From JBBIQS01 sp037442205 (GTDB lineage: Bacteria > Myxococcota > Myxococcia > Myxococcales > UBA5297): a stretch of 64,000 nt of DNA. The position numbers and the translations under genes were made by a program. This document shows, piece by piece, positions 25,892-35,801 of the stretch. How positions within the stretch are numbered: the first letter of the stretch is position 1; each line of letters opens with the position of its first letter. The stretch is from positions 62,001 to 126,000 of the forward strand of contig JBBIQS010000006.1 of assembly GCA_037442205.1 (NCBI GenBank), written 5' to 3'. Under the pieces are notes generated by a model, which saw only the letters and a program-made list of their open reading frames with translations, was not told the DNA's origin and searched no databases.

Positions 25892-26155
25892 ATGAAGTTC
25901 CAGATACGCACCCGAGACGGCGAGCTCACGGTCGGCAGCTACGCGGAGCTGCGGGTGCTCTACCAGCGCCAGTTCGTCGGCGACGACGACGAGGTGCGTC
26001 GCGAGGGCTCTGACCGGTGGGTGAAGGCGGGGACCATGCCCGACCTGCAGGCGATCAAGCCGAAGCCGTGGCTCCACGGCTTCGAGTTCGCCTGGCTCGT
26101 GGCCGCCATCGCCATCCTCTCCCTGGTCCTTGTTCTCTTGATGGGCCGCCGCTAG
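25892..26155 (+). CDS. Small GYF_2/DUF4339-like membrane protein
   Basis: The 87-residue protein starts at the ATG after AAGGAG. Residues 1-55 resemble the short GYF_2/DUF4339 module (DGELTVGSYAELRVLY, then DDEVRREGSDRWVKAGTM), in which a conserved Trp packs into the fold. One transmembrane helix follows (about 63-84), ending LLMGRR. Such proteins are usually membrane-anchored adaptors. The next small gene lies 16 bases downstream. Confidence 0.75.
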   Translation: MKFQIRTRDGELTVGSYAELRVLYQRQFVGDDDEVRREGSDRWVKAGTMPDLQAIKPKPWLHGFEFAWLVAAIAILSLVLVLLMGRR

Positions 26156-26171
26156 GCCCGGAGGCGCGACC

Positions 26172-26408
26172 ATGGCCAAGGCCACGATGAAGGGGTTGGA
26201 CTGCGAGGTCCGGGTGACCCGCGACTTCAGCGACACCTGGGCGGTGGAGGTGGCCCCGGTGCTGCCCGAGCCGCGCAAGTGGGAGACCTACAAACCCTTC
26301 CCCGCGCGGCTGGTCGTCAAGCTCCACGCCGCCAGCAGCGAGGGCGCCGCCAAGGGCGCGCTCGAGCTGCTCAAGCAGCAGAAGGCCATCGACGACTACA
26401 TCGCCTGA
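26172..26408 (+). CDS. Small hypothetical protein
   Basis: The 78-residue protein starts 16 bases after the GYF_2-like gene, preceded by GGAGGCG. It has mixed alpha/beta character (DCEVRVTRDFSDTWAVEV, then a helix ALELLKQQKAIDDYIA) and no signal peptide. Unrecognised. Proximity suggests co-expression with the upstream adaptor-like gene. It is convergent with the transporter gene, 12 bases apart. Confidence 0.7.
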   Translation: MAKATMKGLDCEVRVTRDFSDTWAVEVAPVLPEPRKWETYKPFPARLVVKLHAASSEGAAKGALELLKQQKAIDDYIA

Positions 26409-26420
26409 TTCGCCGCGCGC

Positions 26421-28397
26421 TCAGGCGCTGGCCGCCTCGGGCCCGCCCACCAGCACCCGCACCGGCAGCACCATGGCGTTGAGCCCGGCGAACTGCAGCC
26501 GCCGCTGCAGCACGTAGGCGGTCTCGTTGTGCAGCAGCCGCTGGGTCCAGCCCTCGCGCTGGAAGATCAGCTTGCCGGCGAAGTACATCGCGCGCGGGAA
26601 CTCCTTGGCGATCTCCTGGCACAGTCGCTGGGCCTCGGGCACGGTCTCGGTCCCCATCGACATCCGCGAGCTGGCGGCCATCCCCAGGCTCTGCGCCAGC
26701 TGCACGTAGCGGCGCAGGTTCTCCTCGGTCTGGGCGCGGACCTGCTCCACCTCCTCCACCCCCTTCATCCGCGCCGAGTCGATGACCCCCACGGAGACGA
26801 AGACCACGTTCTTGAAGTAGCCGGGGAACAGCCGCTGCACCGTCAGCAGCGCGTGGATCCCCAGGCCGGCGAAGCGCGCCACCAGCAGCACCGCCGTCGG
26901 CGCCGAGGGATCGAGCGGCTTGGGCTGCTCCGGCGGCACCTGCGGCAGCGCCTCCATCACCTCGTCCAGCCGCCGCAGGCTGTGCGCCACCTTCTCGTAG
27001 TGCCGGCGGATGGCGAAGCAGATCCCCACCAGCACCGAGGTGACCACCAGCGTCACCCACCCTCCCTGGCTGAACTTCTCGTACAGGCTCACCGCCAGGA
27101 TCGACACGCACAGCAGCAGCCCCACCACGTGGACGCTGATGTGCTGCCCCCAGCGGGCCAGCGTCCTGCGCCCCTTGAACCAGAAGCGCACCATTCCCAG
27201 CTGGCTCAGCGAGAAGGTGAGGAAGACGTTGATCGAGTACATCAGCACCAGGGTGCTGATATCCCCGCCGGTGTAGAGCAGCGTCAGGATCGAGGCGCTG
27301 GAGATCAGCACCACCCCGTCGAGCATCACCAGCCGCACCGACAGCTGGGCGAAGCGGGTGGGCAGCCAGGCGTCGTTGGCCATGTTGGCCATCACCCGCG
27401 GCCCGTCGATGAACCCGGTCTGGGCGGCCACGAACAACAGCGCGGTCTCCGCGGCCAGGGTCAGCACCTCGAATGGCCGCGCGAAGATCCCCAGCTCCCG
27501 CGAGAATCCCTCGGCCAGCACCGCGTTGAGGGTCTTGCCCGGGACCAGGTTCACCCGCGCCAGCAGGTAGCAGAGGGTGATCCCGCCGGCGACCACCGCC
27601 AGCGACAACGCCATGTAGAACATGGTCCGCTTGGCGGTCTCGACCTTGGGCTCGCGCATGATCTGCAGGCCGTTGGAGACCGCCTCGATGCCGGTGTAGG
27701 TGCCGGCGCCCATCGAGTAGGCGCGCAGAAACAGCGCCGCCACCCCGCCCACCCCCAGGCTGGCCACCGCCGACTGGAAGTCGGTGCTGGCCCGGCTGCC
27801 GATGGCCCGCAGGTCGGCCAGATGGACGACGATCGTCCCGCCGATCAACAGGGCGTGGGTGACCAGAAAGACCAGGAAGATCGGCATCAACAGCGTCACC
27901 GACTCGCGCACCCCGCGCAGGTTGAGCATCATCAACAGCAGGATGGCGGCCAGCTCGACCCCCAGCTTGTAGGGGGCGAGGCTCTCCGGCAGGAAGCTGA
28001 AGCAGGCGTCGGCGCCGGCGGCGATCGAGGTGCTGATGGTCAACACGTAGTCCACCAGCAGCGCCGCCCCCGACACCACCCCGAAGCGCGGCGACAGGAG
28101 CTTGCTGGCCACCACGTAGCCGCCGCCGCCGAACGGGAAGTGCTCGATGATGCGGGTGTAGGAGTAGCTGATGATCGCCACCGTCAGCGCGGTGGCCACC
28201 GCCAGCCCCAGCGCCAGGTAGTGGTGCTGCCCCAGCGCCTTGAACGACTCCTCCGGGCCGTAGGAGCTCGACGACAGCCCGTCCGCCCCCAGCCCCACCC
28301 AGGCCAGAAAGGCCACCAGGCTGATCTGGTGGTAGGTGCGCGGGTCGTCGACCCGCCTGGGGGCTCCGAAGAGCAGCCGGCGCAGCGGCTGGGCCAT
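26421..28397 (-). CDS. APC-superfamily transporter, KimA-like
   Basis: The 658-residue protein has about 12 transmembrane helices and a C-terminal cytoplasmic domain of some 180 residues. Helix 1 carries GADGLSSSSYGPEES, helix 3 region reads HFPFGGGGYVVASKLL, then GAALLVDYVLTISTSIAAG, all as in KimA-type potassium importers and related amino-acid permeases of the APC fold. The start at 28397 after GGAGAGG is preferred to an upstream ATG. Potassium or amino-acid/proton symport is the likely activity; the sequence does not decide between them. No dedicated partner gene is adjacent. Confidence 0.8.
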   Translation of the reverse strand: MAQPLRRLLFGAPRRVDDPRTYHQISLVAFLAWVGLGADGLSSSSYGPEESFKALGQHHYLALGLAVATALTVAIISYSYTRIIEHFPFGGGGYVVASKLLSPRFGVVSGAALLVDYVLTISTSIAAGADACFSFLPESLAPYKLGVELAAILLLMMLNLRGVRESVTLLMPIFLVFLVTHALLIGGTIVVHLADLRAIGSRASTDFQSAVASLGVGGVAALFLRAYSMGAGTYTGIEAVSNGLQIMREPKVETAKRTMFYMALSLAVVAGGITLCYLLARVNLVPGKTLNAVLAEGFSRELGIFARPFEVLTLAAETALLFVAAQTGFIDGPRVMANMANDAWLPTRFAQLSVRLVMLDGVVLISSASILTLLYTGGDISTLVLMYSINVFLTFSLSQLGMVRFWFKGRRTLARWGQHISVHVVGLLLCVSILAVSLYEKFSQGGWVTLVVTSVLVGICFAIRRHYEKVAHSLRRLDEVMEALPQVPPEQPKPLDPSAPTAVLLVARFAGLGIHALLTVQRLFPGYFKNVVFVSVGVIDSARMKGVEEVEQVRAQTEENLRRYVQLAQSLGMAASSRMSMGTETVPEAQRLCQEIAKEFPRAMYFAGKLIFQREGWTQRLLHNETAYVLQRRLQFAGLNAMVLPVRVLVGGPEAASA

Positions 28398-28549
28398 GGC
28401 CTCTCCGAGCGGCCTTCCGGCGACCGGCCGAAAGGGCCGGCTCACCCGCGAAGGTGGTCCCGCCCGGCCCCGCCGGCAACGACCGGCACCCGGAAAGCCC
28501 AGCGCTGGCGGGGGCTTTCAGCCCCGCCGGCGCGGGTCGGACCCGACCG

Positions 28550-29737
28550 CTACTTGCGCACGTCGGCGCAGGTCAGCCCCTCCAGCGGCTTGCAGTTCAT
28601 GCCGATCTGGCAGCCGCCGGTGTCGCCGAAGTCGACGCAGCGGATCTTGCGGCAGCCGGCGCCGGTGTTGATGTCGCAGGGGCGCTTGGAGATGTCGCAG
28701 GTCCGAGTGACGGTGTCGCAGCTGTCCTGGGCGCAGTCGTCGTCGAGGATGCAGCTGCAGAAGCTCTGGTTGGCGCCCTCGTGCTTGAGGCACTTGCCGG
28801 CGCAGAAGCCGGTCTTGGCGCCGGGGTCCTTGGCGCAGAAGCCGTGCAGCGGGCAGTCGCTGTCCAGGGTGCACACCTGGCTGGAGCGCTTCTCCGGGCT
28901 GGAGCAGTCGCTGTCGGCGAAGCACTGCCACTTCATGTAGACCACGATCACGTCGGCGCAGTCGTAGCCGTTGGCGCACTGCTGACCGTCGGAGCAGTCC
29001 ACCCCGCAGTAGGTGGTGGAGGTGTAGGTGCTGTAGAGGCAGAAGTTGGGGCCGGTGCCGCAGGTCTCCGAGCCGGGGGCGTAGACGCAGTTGTCGCAGT
29101 AGGGCCGCAGCTTGGGGTCGTAGTCGTTGATGCACTGCTTGAGGCCGCCGCCGGGAGGCGTGGCGCAGACCTCGCCGAACTTGCAGTAGCTGTTGTCGAC
29201 GCAGGTGCCGCTGACGCAGGCGCCGATCGGGCACTTCTGGCGGTCGGCGGCGCTGGTGGCGTCGCAGGTGCAGGGCGCCTGGACCTGGGCGCCGCTGGCG
29301 TCGGTGGTGGTGCAGATGCAGGCGTCGCCCAGGTTGCAGTCGCCGCTGGCGCGGCAGCCCGGCTTGCAGAGGTTGGTGGCCAGGTCGCACAGCTGGCCCT
29401 GCTTGCAGTGCAGATCCGAGGCGCAGCGGCCGTTGGCCAGGCAGGTATTGCTGGCCGGGTCGCAGAAGTAGCCGGCCGGGCAGTCGCGGGTCTCGTAGCA
29501 GCCGACCTTGGCCTGGCAGTAGCCCTGGGCGTTGCAGGTCTCGCCCGGCTTGCAGGCGCCGTTGGTCCGGCACAGGCACTCGCCGGTGTCCCGATTGCAG
29601 CGGAAGTTCTGCACGCTGCCGCAGTCCTCGTCGGTGCTGCAGCCGCTGACCAGCTGCTTGTTCGACTTGCAGCCCGCGGCCAGCGACGCGCCGAGCAGCG
29701 CCGAAAACGTCAGTGCGATCAGGAGATAGCGGCTCAC
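28550..29737 (-). CDS. Cys-rich lipoprotein, last gene of a five-lipoprotein operon
   Basis: The start is a GTG at 29737 that overlaps the stop of the upstream gene by four bases (GTGA), giving 395 residues. The lipoprotein signal ends LAAGC (lipid on C23). The body is Cys-rich throughout, with units such as CSTDEDCGSVQNFRCNRDTG, ACKPGETCNAQGYC and DCPAGYFCDPASNTC, resembling the short disulphide repeats of the proteins at 19489 and 32840. There is no enzyme motif. Its coupling to the IPT/TIG lipoprotein upstream indicates a shared surface assembly. Confidence 0.85.
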   Translation of the reverse strand: MSRYLLIALTFSALLGASLAAGCKSNKQLVSGCSTDEDCGSVQNFRCNRDTGECLCRTNGACKPGETCNAQGYCQAKVGCYETRDCPAGYFCDPASNTCLANGRCASDLHCKQGQLCDLATNLCKPGCRASGDCNLGDACICTTTDASGAQVQAPCTCDATSAADRQKCPIGACVSGTCVDNSYCKFGEVCATPPGGGLKQCINDYDPKLRPYCDNCVYAPGSETCGTGPNFCLYSTYTSTTYCGVDCSDGQQCANGYDCADVIVVYMKWQCFADSDCSSPEKRSSQVCTLDSDCPLHGFCAKDPGAKTGFCAGKCLKHEGANQSFCSCILDDDCAQDSCDTVTRTCDISKRPCDINTGAGCRKIRCVDFGDTGGCQIGMNCKPLEGLTCADVRK

Positions 29738-32700
29738 GGGATGACCAACCCTTGCTCGTGGGTGTAGCTGCTCCAGGCGTCCAGCGACAGCTGGTTGTAG
29801 CTCCAGTGGGCATAGTCGAAGCGCGGGGCGCGCACCGCCACCAGGTCGAAGACGAGCAGGTCCTCGGGAGCCAGCCCGGCCTGCACCTGGCTCCACAGCG
29901 CCCCCGGCGCCGCCGTCGACCGCGCCGTCCCGGGGAGGATCACCGTCCAGACCAGGGTCGAGGCGCTGGGGCTCAGCTGGAACAGCCGCACCTGGAACAG
30001 CTCGGGCTCGGCCCCGGGGGTCATCGTCCAGCTGAGGGTCCCGGTGAAGCGCTCGAAGGCGGTGGGATGCTCAACGGTGATGAAGCCCATCATCGGCCCG
30101 ATGGTCAGCCCCGCCGCCAGCTCGCCGTACTGCTTGCGGAAACAGATCGACTGCGGCAGGTCGGTGCCGCTGACGACCTGGGACAGGAAGGTGAAGTTAC
30201 CGGCGTCCAGCCGCGGCAGCGCCGGCAGCGACAGGTCGGCCACCGTCCCGGCGGCGCGGCCCATCGGGATGACACCCTCGCCGCCCAGGTTGAGCCAGGC
30301 GTAGACCCGGGCGCTGACCCCGGGGACGTGGACCAGCAGAGTGTCGAGGTGGATCGGAGCGGTCTGGTCCAGGTGCATGTCGAGGATGATGTCCTGGCCC
30401 ACCGCCGGCTGGTCGGGGGTGGCCTGCACCGAGCGGCGCACGCCCATCAGCAGCGGGGTGAACTGGCCGGTGGCGGCGACGTAGATGCCGTAGACCGCGT
30501 AGATCGCCCGCAGGCCGCGACCGGTGAAGACGCTGTAGCCGTCGCCGTCGTGCTCGACGACCCAGCGCTCGCCGCTCTGGGTGCGCTGGTCGGGGGTGAT
30601 GCCGGTGCTCATCGGCTCGGTGAAATAGAGCGACTGCGGGGCCACCCACACCTCGGCGCGCTCGCTCTCGCCGGGCTTGAGCGACCGCGGCAGCTTGAAG
30701 CCCATCACCCGGCCGGTGACGATCGACGGCTGCTGAGGCGGCGGCCCCATGCCCGAGCCCGAGCCGCCGGAGTTGGGCCCGATATAGACGGTGAGGTTCT
30801 CCGAGGCCTGGTTGGCCACGGTGATCGACTCCCAGCCGGCCTTCATCACCGTCACCAGCTGGCCCTTGACCAGGCTGGGATCGCTGAAGGTCAGCTGCCC
30901 GCGGCGATCGGTCAGTCCCTGGAACGGCGTGGTGGGATCGGTCCCGAGCATCACCGTGGCCTGGGCCACCGGCTCGCCGTAGTTGGTGAAGCTGGAGTTG
31001 AGGACGGTGACGTTCAGGGTGCCGGCGATGGGGCCGCCGGTGCTGCCGCCGCTGCCGTTGCGGGGATCGAAGTAGGTGAAGGCGCCGGGAGCCACGTCGC
31101 GGCCAGAGGCATCGCGGACCGCCACGTCGGCCGGGCCGCTCTTGCCGGGCGGGGTGCGGCCGGTGAGGGTGTGGGCGTCGAGGACCTTGAGATCGCGCAG
31201 CGGCGAGCCGCCGACCTCGGCGATCACCCCAGGGGCGAAGCCGGTGCCCATCACCGTCACCAAGGTTCCACCGGCGATGGCCCCGGAGGCCGGGGCGATG
31301 CGGCCCAGCGACAAAGCCTCGACGAAGGTGTAGCCGCCAGAGAGCACGTCGCGGTTGTCGTGATCGGCGGGATCGCGCACCACCACATCCACCGCGCCCG
31401 AGCCCGGCGGGGTGGCGGCGGTGAGATGGGTGGCGTCGGTCCGCGCCAGCGAGGTCGCCGGCATGGCGCCAAACAGAAGCTCCAGCCCGTCGACGAAGCC
31501 GGCGCCTGCCACGGCCACCGACTGGCCGCCCACCGCGGGTCCGGAGGTCGGGGTGACGCCGGCAAGGGACACGTTGTAGCGGTAGCCGGAGCCCAGAGTC
31601 GCCTGGCCAGCGGCTGCGGAGACCGCGAGGTCGACCCGGGTGTTTGCCGCGCCGGCGGGGACGGTGACCACGAGCGAGTTGGCGTCCGCGGAGACGACGG
31701 TGGCGGCGATGCCGCCGAAAGTGGCCGAGGCGGTGGCGAGGCCGCTTCCGACCAGTGTGACCCGATTGCCTCCTCGAGCCGGGCCGTACGCCGGCACCAC
31801 GCCGACGATGCCGAGGCTGGTGGCAGCGGGATCGAAGTAGACGAACCCGCCCTTGAGTGTCTTGGAACCCTGGCCGGCGACCACCACCACGTCGGCCGGA
31901 CCTGCAGCAGCCGCCGCCGGAGTCGTCAGCTGCAGGTTCTGGGCATCGGCGGAAGTGAAGCTCGCGGCCAGGCCGCCGACGGTGACCGAGGTGACTCCGG
32001 TCAACCCCTTGCCGCTCAAGGTGGCGACCGTTCCACCGGCGATCGGGCCATAGGCCGGCGCCAGCGACTCCAGCGCCACGGCGTCGAAGTACTCGAAGGC
32101 CCGCCGCAGCTCCACCGCGCCGTTCTTGTTGAAGATTCTCAGGTCGCTCGGGCCGGCGGCCCCCGGCGGAGTGGTGGCGCGAACGGTGTGGGCATCGACC
32201 AGCACCACCCGCGGCGAGGCCTTGCCGGCGAAGAGGACGGTGGGTGCGCTGTCGAAGCCGTCTCCCTTGATCTCCACCTCGGTGCCGCCCTCGGTCGGGC
32301 CGCGGACGGGCGTGAAGCTGCTCACCACCAGGTCGATGAAGTAGGTGAAGCAGCCGCTGCAGGTGGTGGTGCCGTTGGGGTTCTTGATGGAGACGTCGGC
32401 CGCGCCCGCCGGGTTGGGCGGGCTGGTGACCTCGAGGGTGTCGTCGTCGATGATCCTGAAATCGCTGGCTTCATTGGTGCCGAAGAAGATGTGAGTAGAC
32501 TTCTTGGCGTCGGTGGCCCCTTCAGCGAAGCCGCGGAAGAAGCCTCCGCCCTCGATGGTCACCGCCGTGCCGCCGAACACTGGGCCGCGCGCCGGAACCA
32601 CCTGCCGGATCACGGTCACCGAGGGCCCGGCATCCACGACTCCGGCGTCCGGCAGCGGCGGATCGCAGTTGATGAAGTCGCAGGGATCGGCGTCGGCGGT

Positions 32701-32829
32701 GTCCTGGACTGCGCCGTCGGAGTCGGCACCGGCGTCGGCGCTGGTGTTCGCCGGGGAGCAGGAGCAGCCAGGCGCGAGCAGGCCGGCGACCAGGGCGGCC
32801 AGGAGGGCCCAGCGAATCGGCGTTTCCAT
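29734..32829 (-). CDS. IPT/TIG-repeat lipoprotein
   Basis: The 1031-residue protein starts at the ATG at 32829 (GAGGGTG site), ten bases after the previous stop. The lipobox is LLAPGC (C22). A low-complexity Ala/Asp stretch leads into six IPT/TIG immunoglobulin-like repeats, each opening PxxGPxxGGTxVxxxGxGF (for example PVRGPTEGGTEVEIKGDGF and PAYGPARGGNRVTLVGSGL), followed by a Gly/Ser linker, a carboxypeptidase-regulatory-like domain (GTLNVTVLNSSFTNYGEPVA) and a large beta-rich C-terminal part that I do not recognise. IPT/TIG domains are common in extracellular adhesins. It is the longest gene of the operon. Confidence 0.85.
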   Translation of the reverse strand: METPIRWALLAALVAGLLAPGCSCSPANTSADAGADSDGAVQDTADADPCDFINCDPPLPDAGVVDAGPSVTVIRQVVPARGPVFGGTAVTIEGGGFFRGFAEGATDAKKSTHIFFGTNEASDFRIIDDDTLEVTSPPNPAGAADVSIKNPNGTTTCSGCFTYFIDLVVSSFTPVRGPTEGGTEVEIKGDGFDSAPTVLFAGKASPRVVLVDAHTVRATTPPGAAGPSDLRIFNKNGAVELRRAFEYFDAVALESLAPAYGPIAGGTVATLSGKGLTGVTSVTVGGLAASFTSADAQNLQLTTPAAAAAGPADVVVVAGQGSKTLKGGFVYFDPAATSLGIVGVVPAYGPARGGNRVTLVGSGLATASATFGGIAATVVSADANSLVVTVPAGAANTRVDLAVSAAAGQATLGSGYRYNVSLAGVTPTSGPAVGGQSVAVAGAGFVDGLELLFGAMPATSLARTDATHLTAATPPGSGAVDVVVRDPADHDNRDVLSGGYTFVEALSLGRIAPASGAIAGGTLVTVMGTGFAPGVIAEVGGSPLRDLKVLDAHTLTGRTPPGKSGPADVAVRDASGRDVAPGAFTYFDPRNGSGGSTGGPIAGTLNVTVLNSSFTNYGEPVAQATVMLGTDPTTPFQGLTDRRGQLTFSDPSLVKGQLVTVMKAGWESITVANQASENLTVYIGPNSGGSGSGMGPPPQQPSIVTGRVMGFKLPRSLKPGESERAEVWVAPQSLYFTEPMSTGITPDQRTQSGERWVVEHDGDGYSVFTGRGLRAIYAVYGIYVAATGQFTPLLMGVRRSVQATPDQPAVGQDIILDMHLDQTAPIHLDTLLVHVPGVSARVYAWLNLGGEGVIPMGRAAGTVADLSLPALPRLDAGNFTFLSQVVSGTDLPQSICFRKQYGELAAGLTIGPMMGFITVEHPTAFERFTGTLSWTMTPGAEPELFQVRLFQLSPSASTLVWTVILPGTARSTAAPGALWSQVQAGLAPEDLLVFDLVAVRAPRFDYAHWSYNQLSLDAWSSYTHEQGLVIP

Positions 32830-32839
32830 AGCAACACCC

Positions 32840-34330
32840 TCAAGGCACATAGGCGATCCGCAGGTAGTAGGAGTCGTGCGCGCGCCAGTCGGCAGACGAG
32901 ACCTTCACTAGCACCTGGCCTCCGACGATCTGCCCCGCGGTCAGCTGGACGGTCTCCACCGGATCGGTGGTGGCGCTCGTTCCCAGCACGGTGGCGCCGT
33001 TGGCGGTGAGCAGCTGCAGGTCGGCGTCGCCCTCGGTGGGAACGTAGTGCAACTCGACGCTCACTCCCTGGCCGGTGGGCACGTCTACCAGGAAGTAGTC
33101 GACATCGGCACCGCACAAGGTCAGCTGGTTGAGCTCGCCCTGGTCGCGCACGGCGGTGGCGCTGGCCGGGGTGTCGTTGGGCTCGAAGCGGTCGTCGCCG
33201 CAGGGCGTGCCCTTGGAGATCGACAGCCGCAGCCCGTAGTCGACGTAGGGGTCGGTCGACTCCATCCGCAGGTAGAAGGTGCCGTCGCGCGAGGCCATGC
33301 GGTCGAGCGCCAGGTTGCCCACGCCGACGATGCGCCCAGTCGGATCGAGCAGCCGGGTGGTCACCACCGGCTCGAGCAGCGGGTCGGCGTCGACGAAGAC
33401 GTCGAGCAGGTCGCCGCGGGAGAGCGTCAGCGAGAACCAGTCCTGGACCCGGTCGCATAGGGTCAGGCCCGGATAGCTGCCGGCGGTCAGCGGCTTGGCG
33501 GTCGCCTGATCGTGGTTGGGCTCGAAGCGATCCGGCTGGCAGGCGCGCTTGACGCACTTGCCCGCGGCGATGTCGCAGCGCTCGTCCCTGAGGCAGTCCT
33601 CGTCGGTCAGGCAGGGAGGCGGCTTGTCGGTGCAGAAGCCGGTGGCGGGGTTGCAGATCAGCGGGACCTGGCAGTCGCGGCCGGAGAGGCAGCGCGCCGA
33701 GCCGTCGGCCACGCAGGTGAGCTTGCCTGGATCGCAGACCAGGCCGCCGGGGCAGTCGGTGCTGTCGGCGCAGTCGGCGCAGCGGCTGTCCACGCACTTC
33801 TGGCCGGCGGCGCAGATCTGCCCCTGGTTCTCGGGCGTGCAGCGCAGCATGCAGGTGTGCGTCGGCACGTTGCACAGCTCCGCCGGAGCGCAGTCGAGGT
33901 CCACCAGGCAGCCGATGTTTTCCTCGCAGACCTGGTTAGTTCGGTTGCAGCGCTGGCCGTCGGCCAGGCAGTGGTCGGCGACGCAGAGGACCGCGTCCTT
34001 CTCCGGGATGCACAGCCCCTGGACGCACAGCTTGCCGGCGTCGCAGTCGGCGTTGAGGCGGCAGGTGTCGCCCCAGCCCGGGCGGAAGACGCAGACCCGC
34101 TTCTCCGGCTCGCACAGCTCCCGCAGCTCGCACTGGCCGTCGCTGTCGCAGCCGGTGCACTCGAAGTTGGCCGAGCAGAGCTTGCCCTTGTAGGCGTCGC
34201 CCTTGGCGCTGCAGTCGGCGCGGGTGTCGCACTCGTGGGGGCCGGCGTCGGGAGCCGACTCCTGCTTCTTGGGGCAGCCGGCCAGCAGCAGCGCAGCCAG
34301 CAGGCTCGGGACGATGAGCGCCGATCTCAC
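32840..34330 (-). CDS. Lipoprotein with Cys-rich N-half and two PPC-like C-terminal domains
   Basis: The 496-residue protein starts at GTG 34330, overlapping the previous stop by four bases. Lipobox LLLAGC puts the lipid on C19. Residues about 30-270 are Cys-rich short repeats (ELCEPEKRVCVFRPGWGDTC). The C-terminal half holds two prepeptidase (PPC)-like beta-sandwich domains, each starting DRFEPN: RFEPNHDQATAKPLTAGSYP with WFSLTLSRGDLLDVFVDAD, and RFEPNDTPASATAVRDQG with DYFLVDVPTGQGVSVEL. PPC domains usually assist secreted proteases; here no protease is attached. Confidence 0.85.
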   Translation of the reverse strand: MRSALIVPSLLAALLLAGCPKKQESAPDAGPHECDTRADCSAKGDAYKGKLCSANFECTGCDSDGQCELRELCEPEKRVCVFRPGWGDTCRLNADCDAGKLCVQGLCIPEKDAVLCVADHCLADGQRCNRTNQVCEENIGCLVDLDCAPAELCNVPTHTCMLRCTPENQGQICAAGQKCVDSRCADCADSTDCPGGLVCDPGKLTCVADGSARCLSGRDCQVPLICNPATGFCTDKPPPCLTDEDCLRDERCDIAAGKCVKRACQPDRFEPNHDQATAKPLTAGSYPGLTLCDRVQDWFSLTLSRGDLLDVFVDADPLLEPVVTTRLLDPTGRIVGVGNLALDRMASRDGTFYLRMESTDPYVDYGLRLSISKGTPCGDDRFEPNDTPASATAVRDQGELNQLTLCGADVDYFLVDVPTGQGVSVELHYVPTEGDADLQLLTANGATVLGTSATTDPVETVQLTAGQIVGGQVLVKVSSADWRAHDSYYLRIAYVP

Positions 34331-35778
34331 GGCCCCTCCACGGTGTTGATCGAGGTGATGGCCCCGCCCGGCCAGTCGATGGAGAGCACGGTCCACTTCT
34401 GTCCCTGGGTCGTCAGCCGCTGCTTGACCTCGGCCTTGACCGCTCCGAACTCGTAGACCCGCACCGTGGCGGTGGTGGCGGGCTGCTTGCTCAGGTGATC
34501 GGAGTAGAAGTGGACCATCACCTTGTAGCTACCCTTGGCCGGATTGGCGTAGCTGATGATCTCCGGGCCGTAGCCGGTGAGCGCGTCGCGGTCGAGCGAC
34601 GGGTCGTCGCTGGGATCGCCCTGGACGCCCCAGTCCGGATTGAGGTGCCCGGTGGCGAAGTAGCAGTCGCTGGGGCCGAAGAACGGCTGGTCGGCCGGCA
34701 CCATGTGCAGATCGAGATCGGTGTCGGGGTTGTCCCAGACCAGCTCCACCAGCAACTGCTGGGCGGGCTTGGCCCAGATGTCCTTGAAGGCCGGCGGACT
34801 GGCGCAGCCCTGGCTGTCCTTGGCCACCAGCGACACGGTGTAGCTGCCCGGGAGATCGAGGGTGAGGCTGCTGGTGGCGGTGTTCGCCGGATTGGGCTTG
34901 CTGCGCGAGCCGATCGGCGAGGACTTCAACGACCAGGTGTAGGTCAGCGGCAGGTCGCCGTCGGGATCGGTGCTGGCGCTGCCGTCGAGGGCGACGCTGG
35001 CGCCGGGCGCGGGATTGGGGACGTCGGCGATCTTGGCGATCGGCGCGCGGTTGACGGTGCCGGTGAGCGCGATGTCCACCGTCCGGTGCTGCGGATCGGA
35101 GGTCACCAGGTGGATGGTCCCGGAGCTCTGATCCGGCGAGGCGGAGGTGGGTGAGTAGCGCACGGTGAGCAGGATCTGGTCGCCCTTGGCGACGGTGGCC
35201 GGGGTCTTGGTCGAAGAGACGAAGGCGAACTCCGGGGCGCTCCCGTCGCCGAAGCGGATCTCCTCGAGGATCAGGTCGGCGGTGCCGGTGGACTTGATGG
35301 CCACGCGCTTGAGGGCGTCGGTCCCCTCGCAGACCCGGGTGTAGCTCAGCGAGGAATCGGCCTCGACTTTGGCGGCGGTGTTGCCCCGCCCCTTGAGCGC
35401 GACCTCGATCCGCGGCGAGTTGACGTCGTCGCTCTGCACCACCAGCGTCGCCTGGTAGTCCTTCTCTTCGGGCGGCACGAAGGCCACCGCCACGTTGGCG
35501 CTCTCCCCTGCCCCCAGCTGCGCCGGCGCCGACTTCACCGAGAACGGCGAGTCCGACTCCTTGATCGCCACGCTCTCCAGCGTCAGCGGCGCCCGCCCGA
35601 GATTGCGGACCTCGACCTGCTGCAGCTTGGTGTTGAGCACCGGCACGTCGCCGAAGTCGAAGGCCTGCACCGGGATTTCGATCTCGGCCTGGGTCTTGAC
35701 CACGGTGTCCGGGCCGCAGGCCCACAGCCCGAGCAGCAGCCCGAGTACTCCCCAGCGCATCTGCGACCGTTTCGGCAT
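34327..35778 (-). CDS. Lipoprotein with choice-of-anchor/HYDIN-like Ig domains and a PKD domain
   Basis: The 483-residue protein starts at the ATG at 35778, nine bases after GAGGGGA; another in-frame ATG at 35802 overlaps the upstream stop. The lipid is on C21 (LLLGLWAC). Two Ig-like units of choice-of-anchor type follow (FDFGDVPVLNTKLQQVEVRN with FAFVSSTKTPATV), then a PKD domain (PAPGASVALDGSASTDPDGD, SLKSSPIGSRSKPN) and a C-terminal domain with VWDNPDTDLDLHMVPADQPF. That last motif also occurs in secreted metalloprotease-linked proteins. Role in the operon unknown, probably structural. Confidence 0.85.
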   Translation of the reverse strand: MPKRSQMRWGVLGLLLGLWACGPDTVVKTQAEIEIPVQAFDFGDVPVLNTKLQQVEVRNLGRAPLTLESVAIKESDSPFSVKSAPAQLGAGESANVAVAFVPPEEKDYQATLVVQSDDVNSPRIEVALKGRGNTAAKVEADSSLSYTRVCEGTDALKRVAIKSTGTADLILEEIRFGDGSAPEFAFVSSTKTPATVAKGDQILLTVRYSPTSASPDQSSGTIHLVTSDPQHRTVDIALTGTVNRAPIAKIADVPNPAPGASVALDGSASTDPDGDLPLTYTWSLKSSPIGSRSKPNPANTATSSLTLDLPGSYTVSLVAKDSQGCASPPAFKDIWAKPAQQLLVELVWDNPDTDLDLHMVPADQPFFGPSDCYFATGHLNPDWGVQGDPSDDPSLDRDALTGYGPEIISYANPAKGSYKVMVHFYSDHLSKQPATTATVRVYEFGAVKAEVKQRLTTQGQKWTVLSIDWPGGAITSINTVEGP

Positions 35779-35801
35779 CGGCGCTCGTCCCCTCGGGCTC
35801 A

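Noticed and set aside
29713..33009. Plus-strand open frame of about 1100 codons opposite the IPT/TIG lipoprotein
   Set aside because: Composition and Asp/His/Gly-rich sequence are those of an antisense frame of a GC-rich gene; the minus-strand protein has lipobox and domains.
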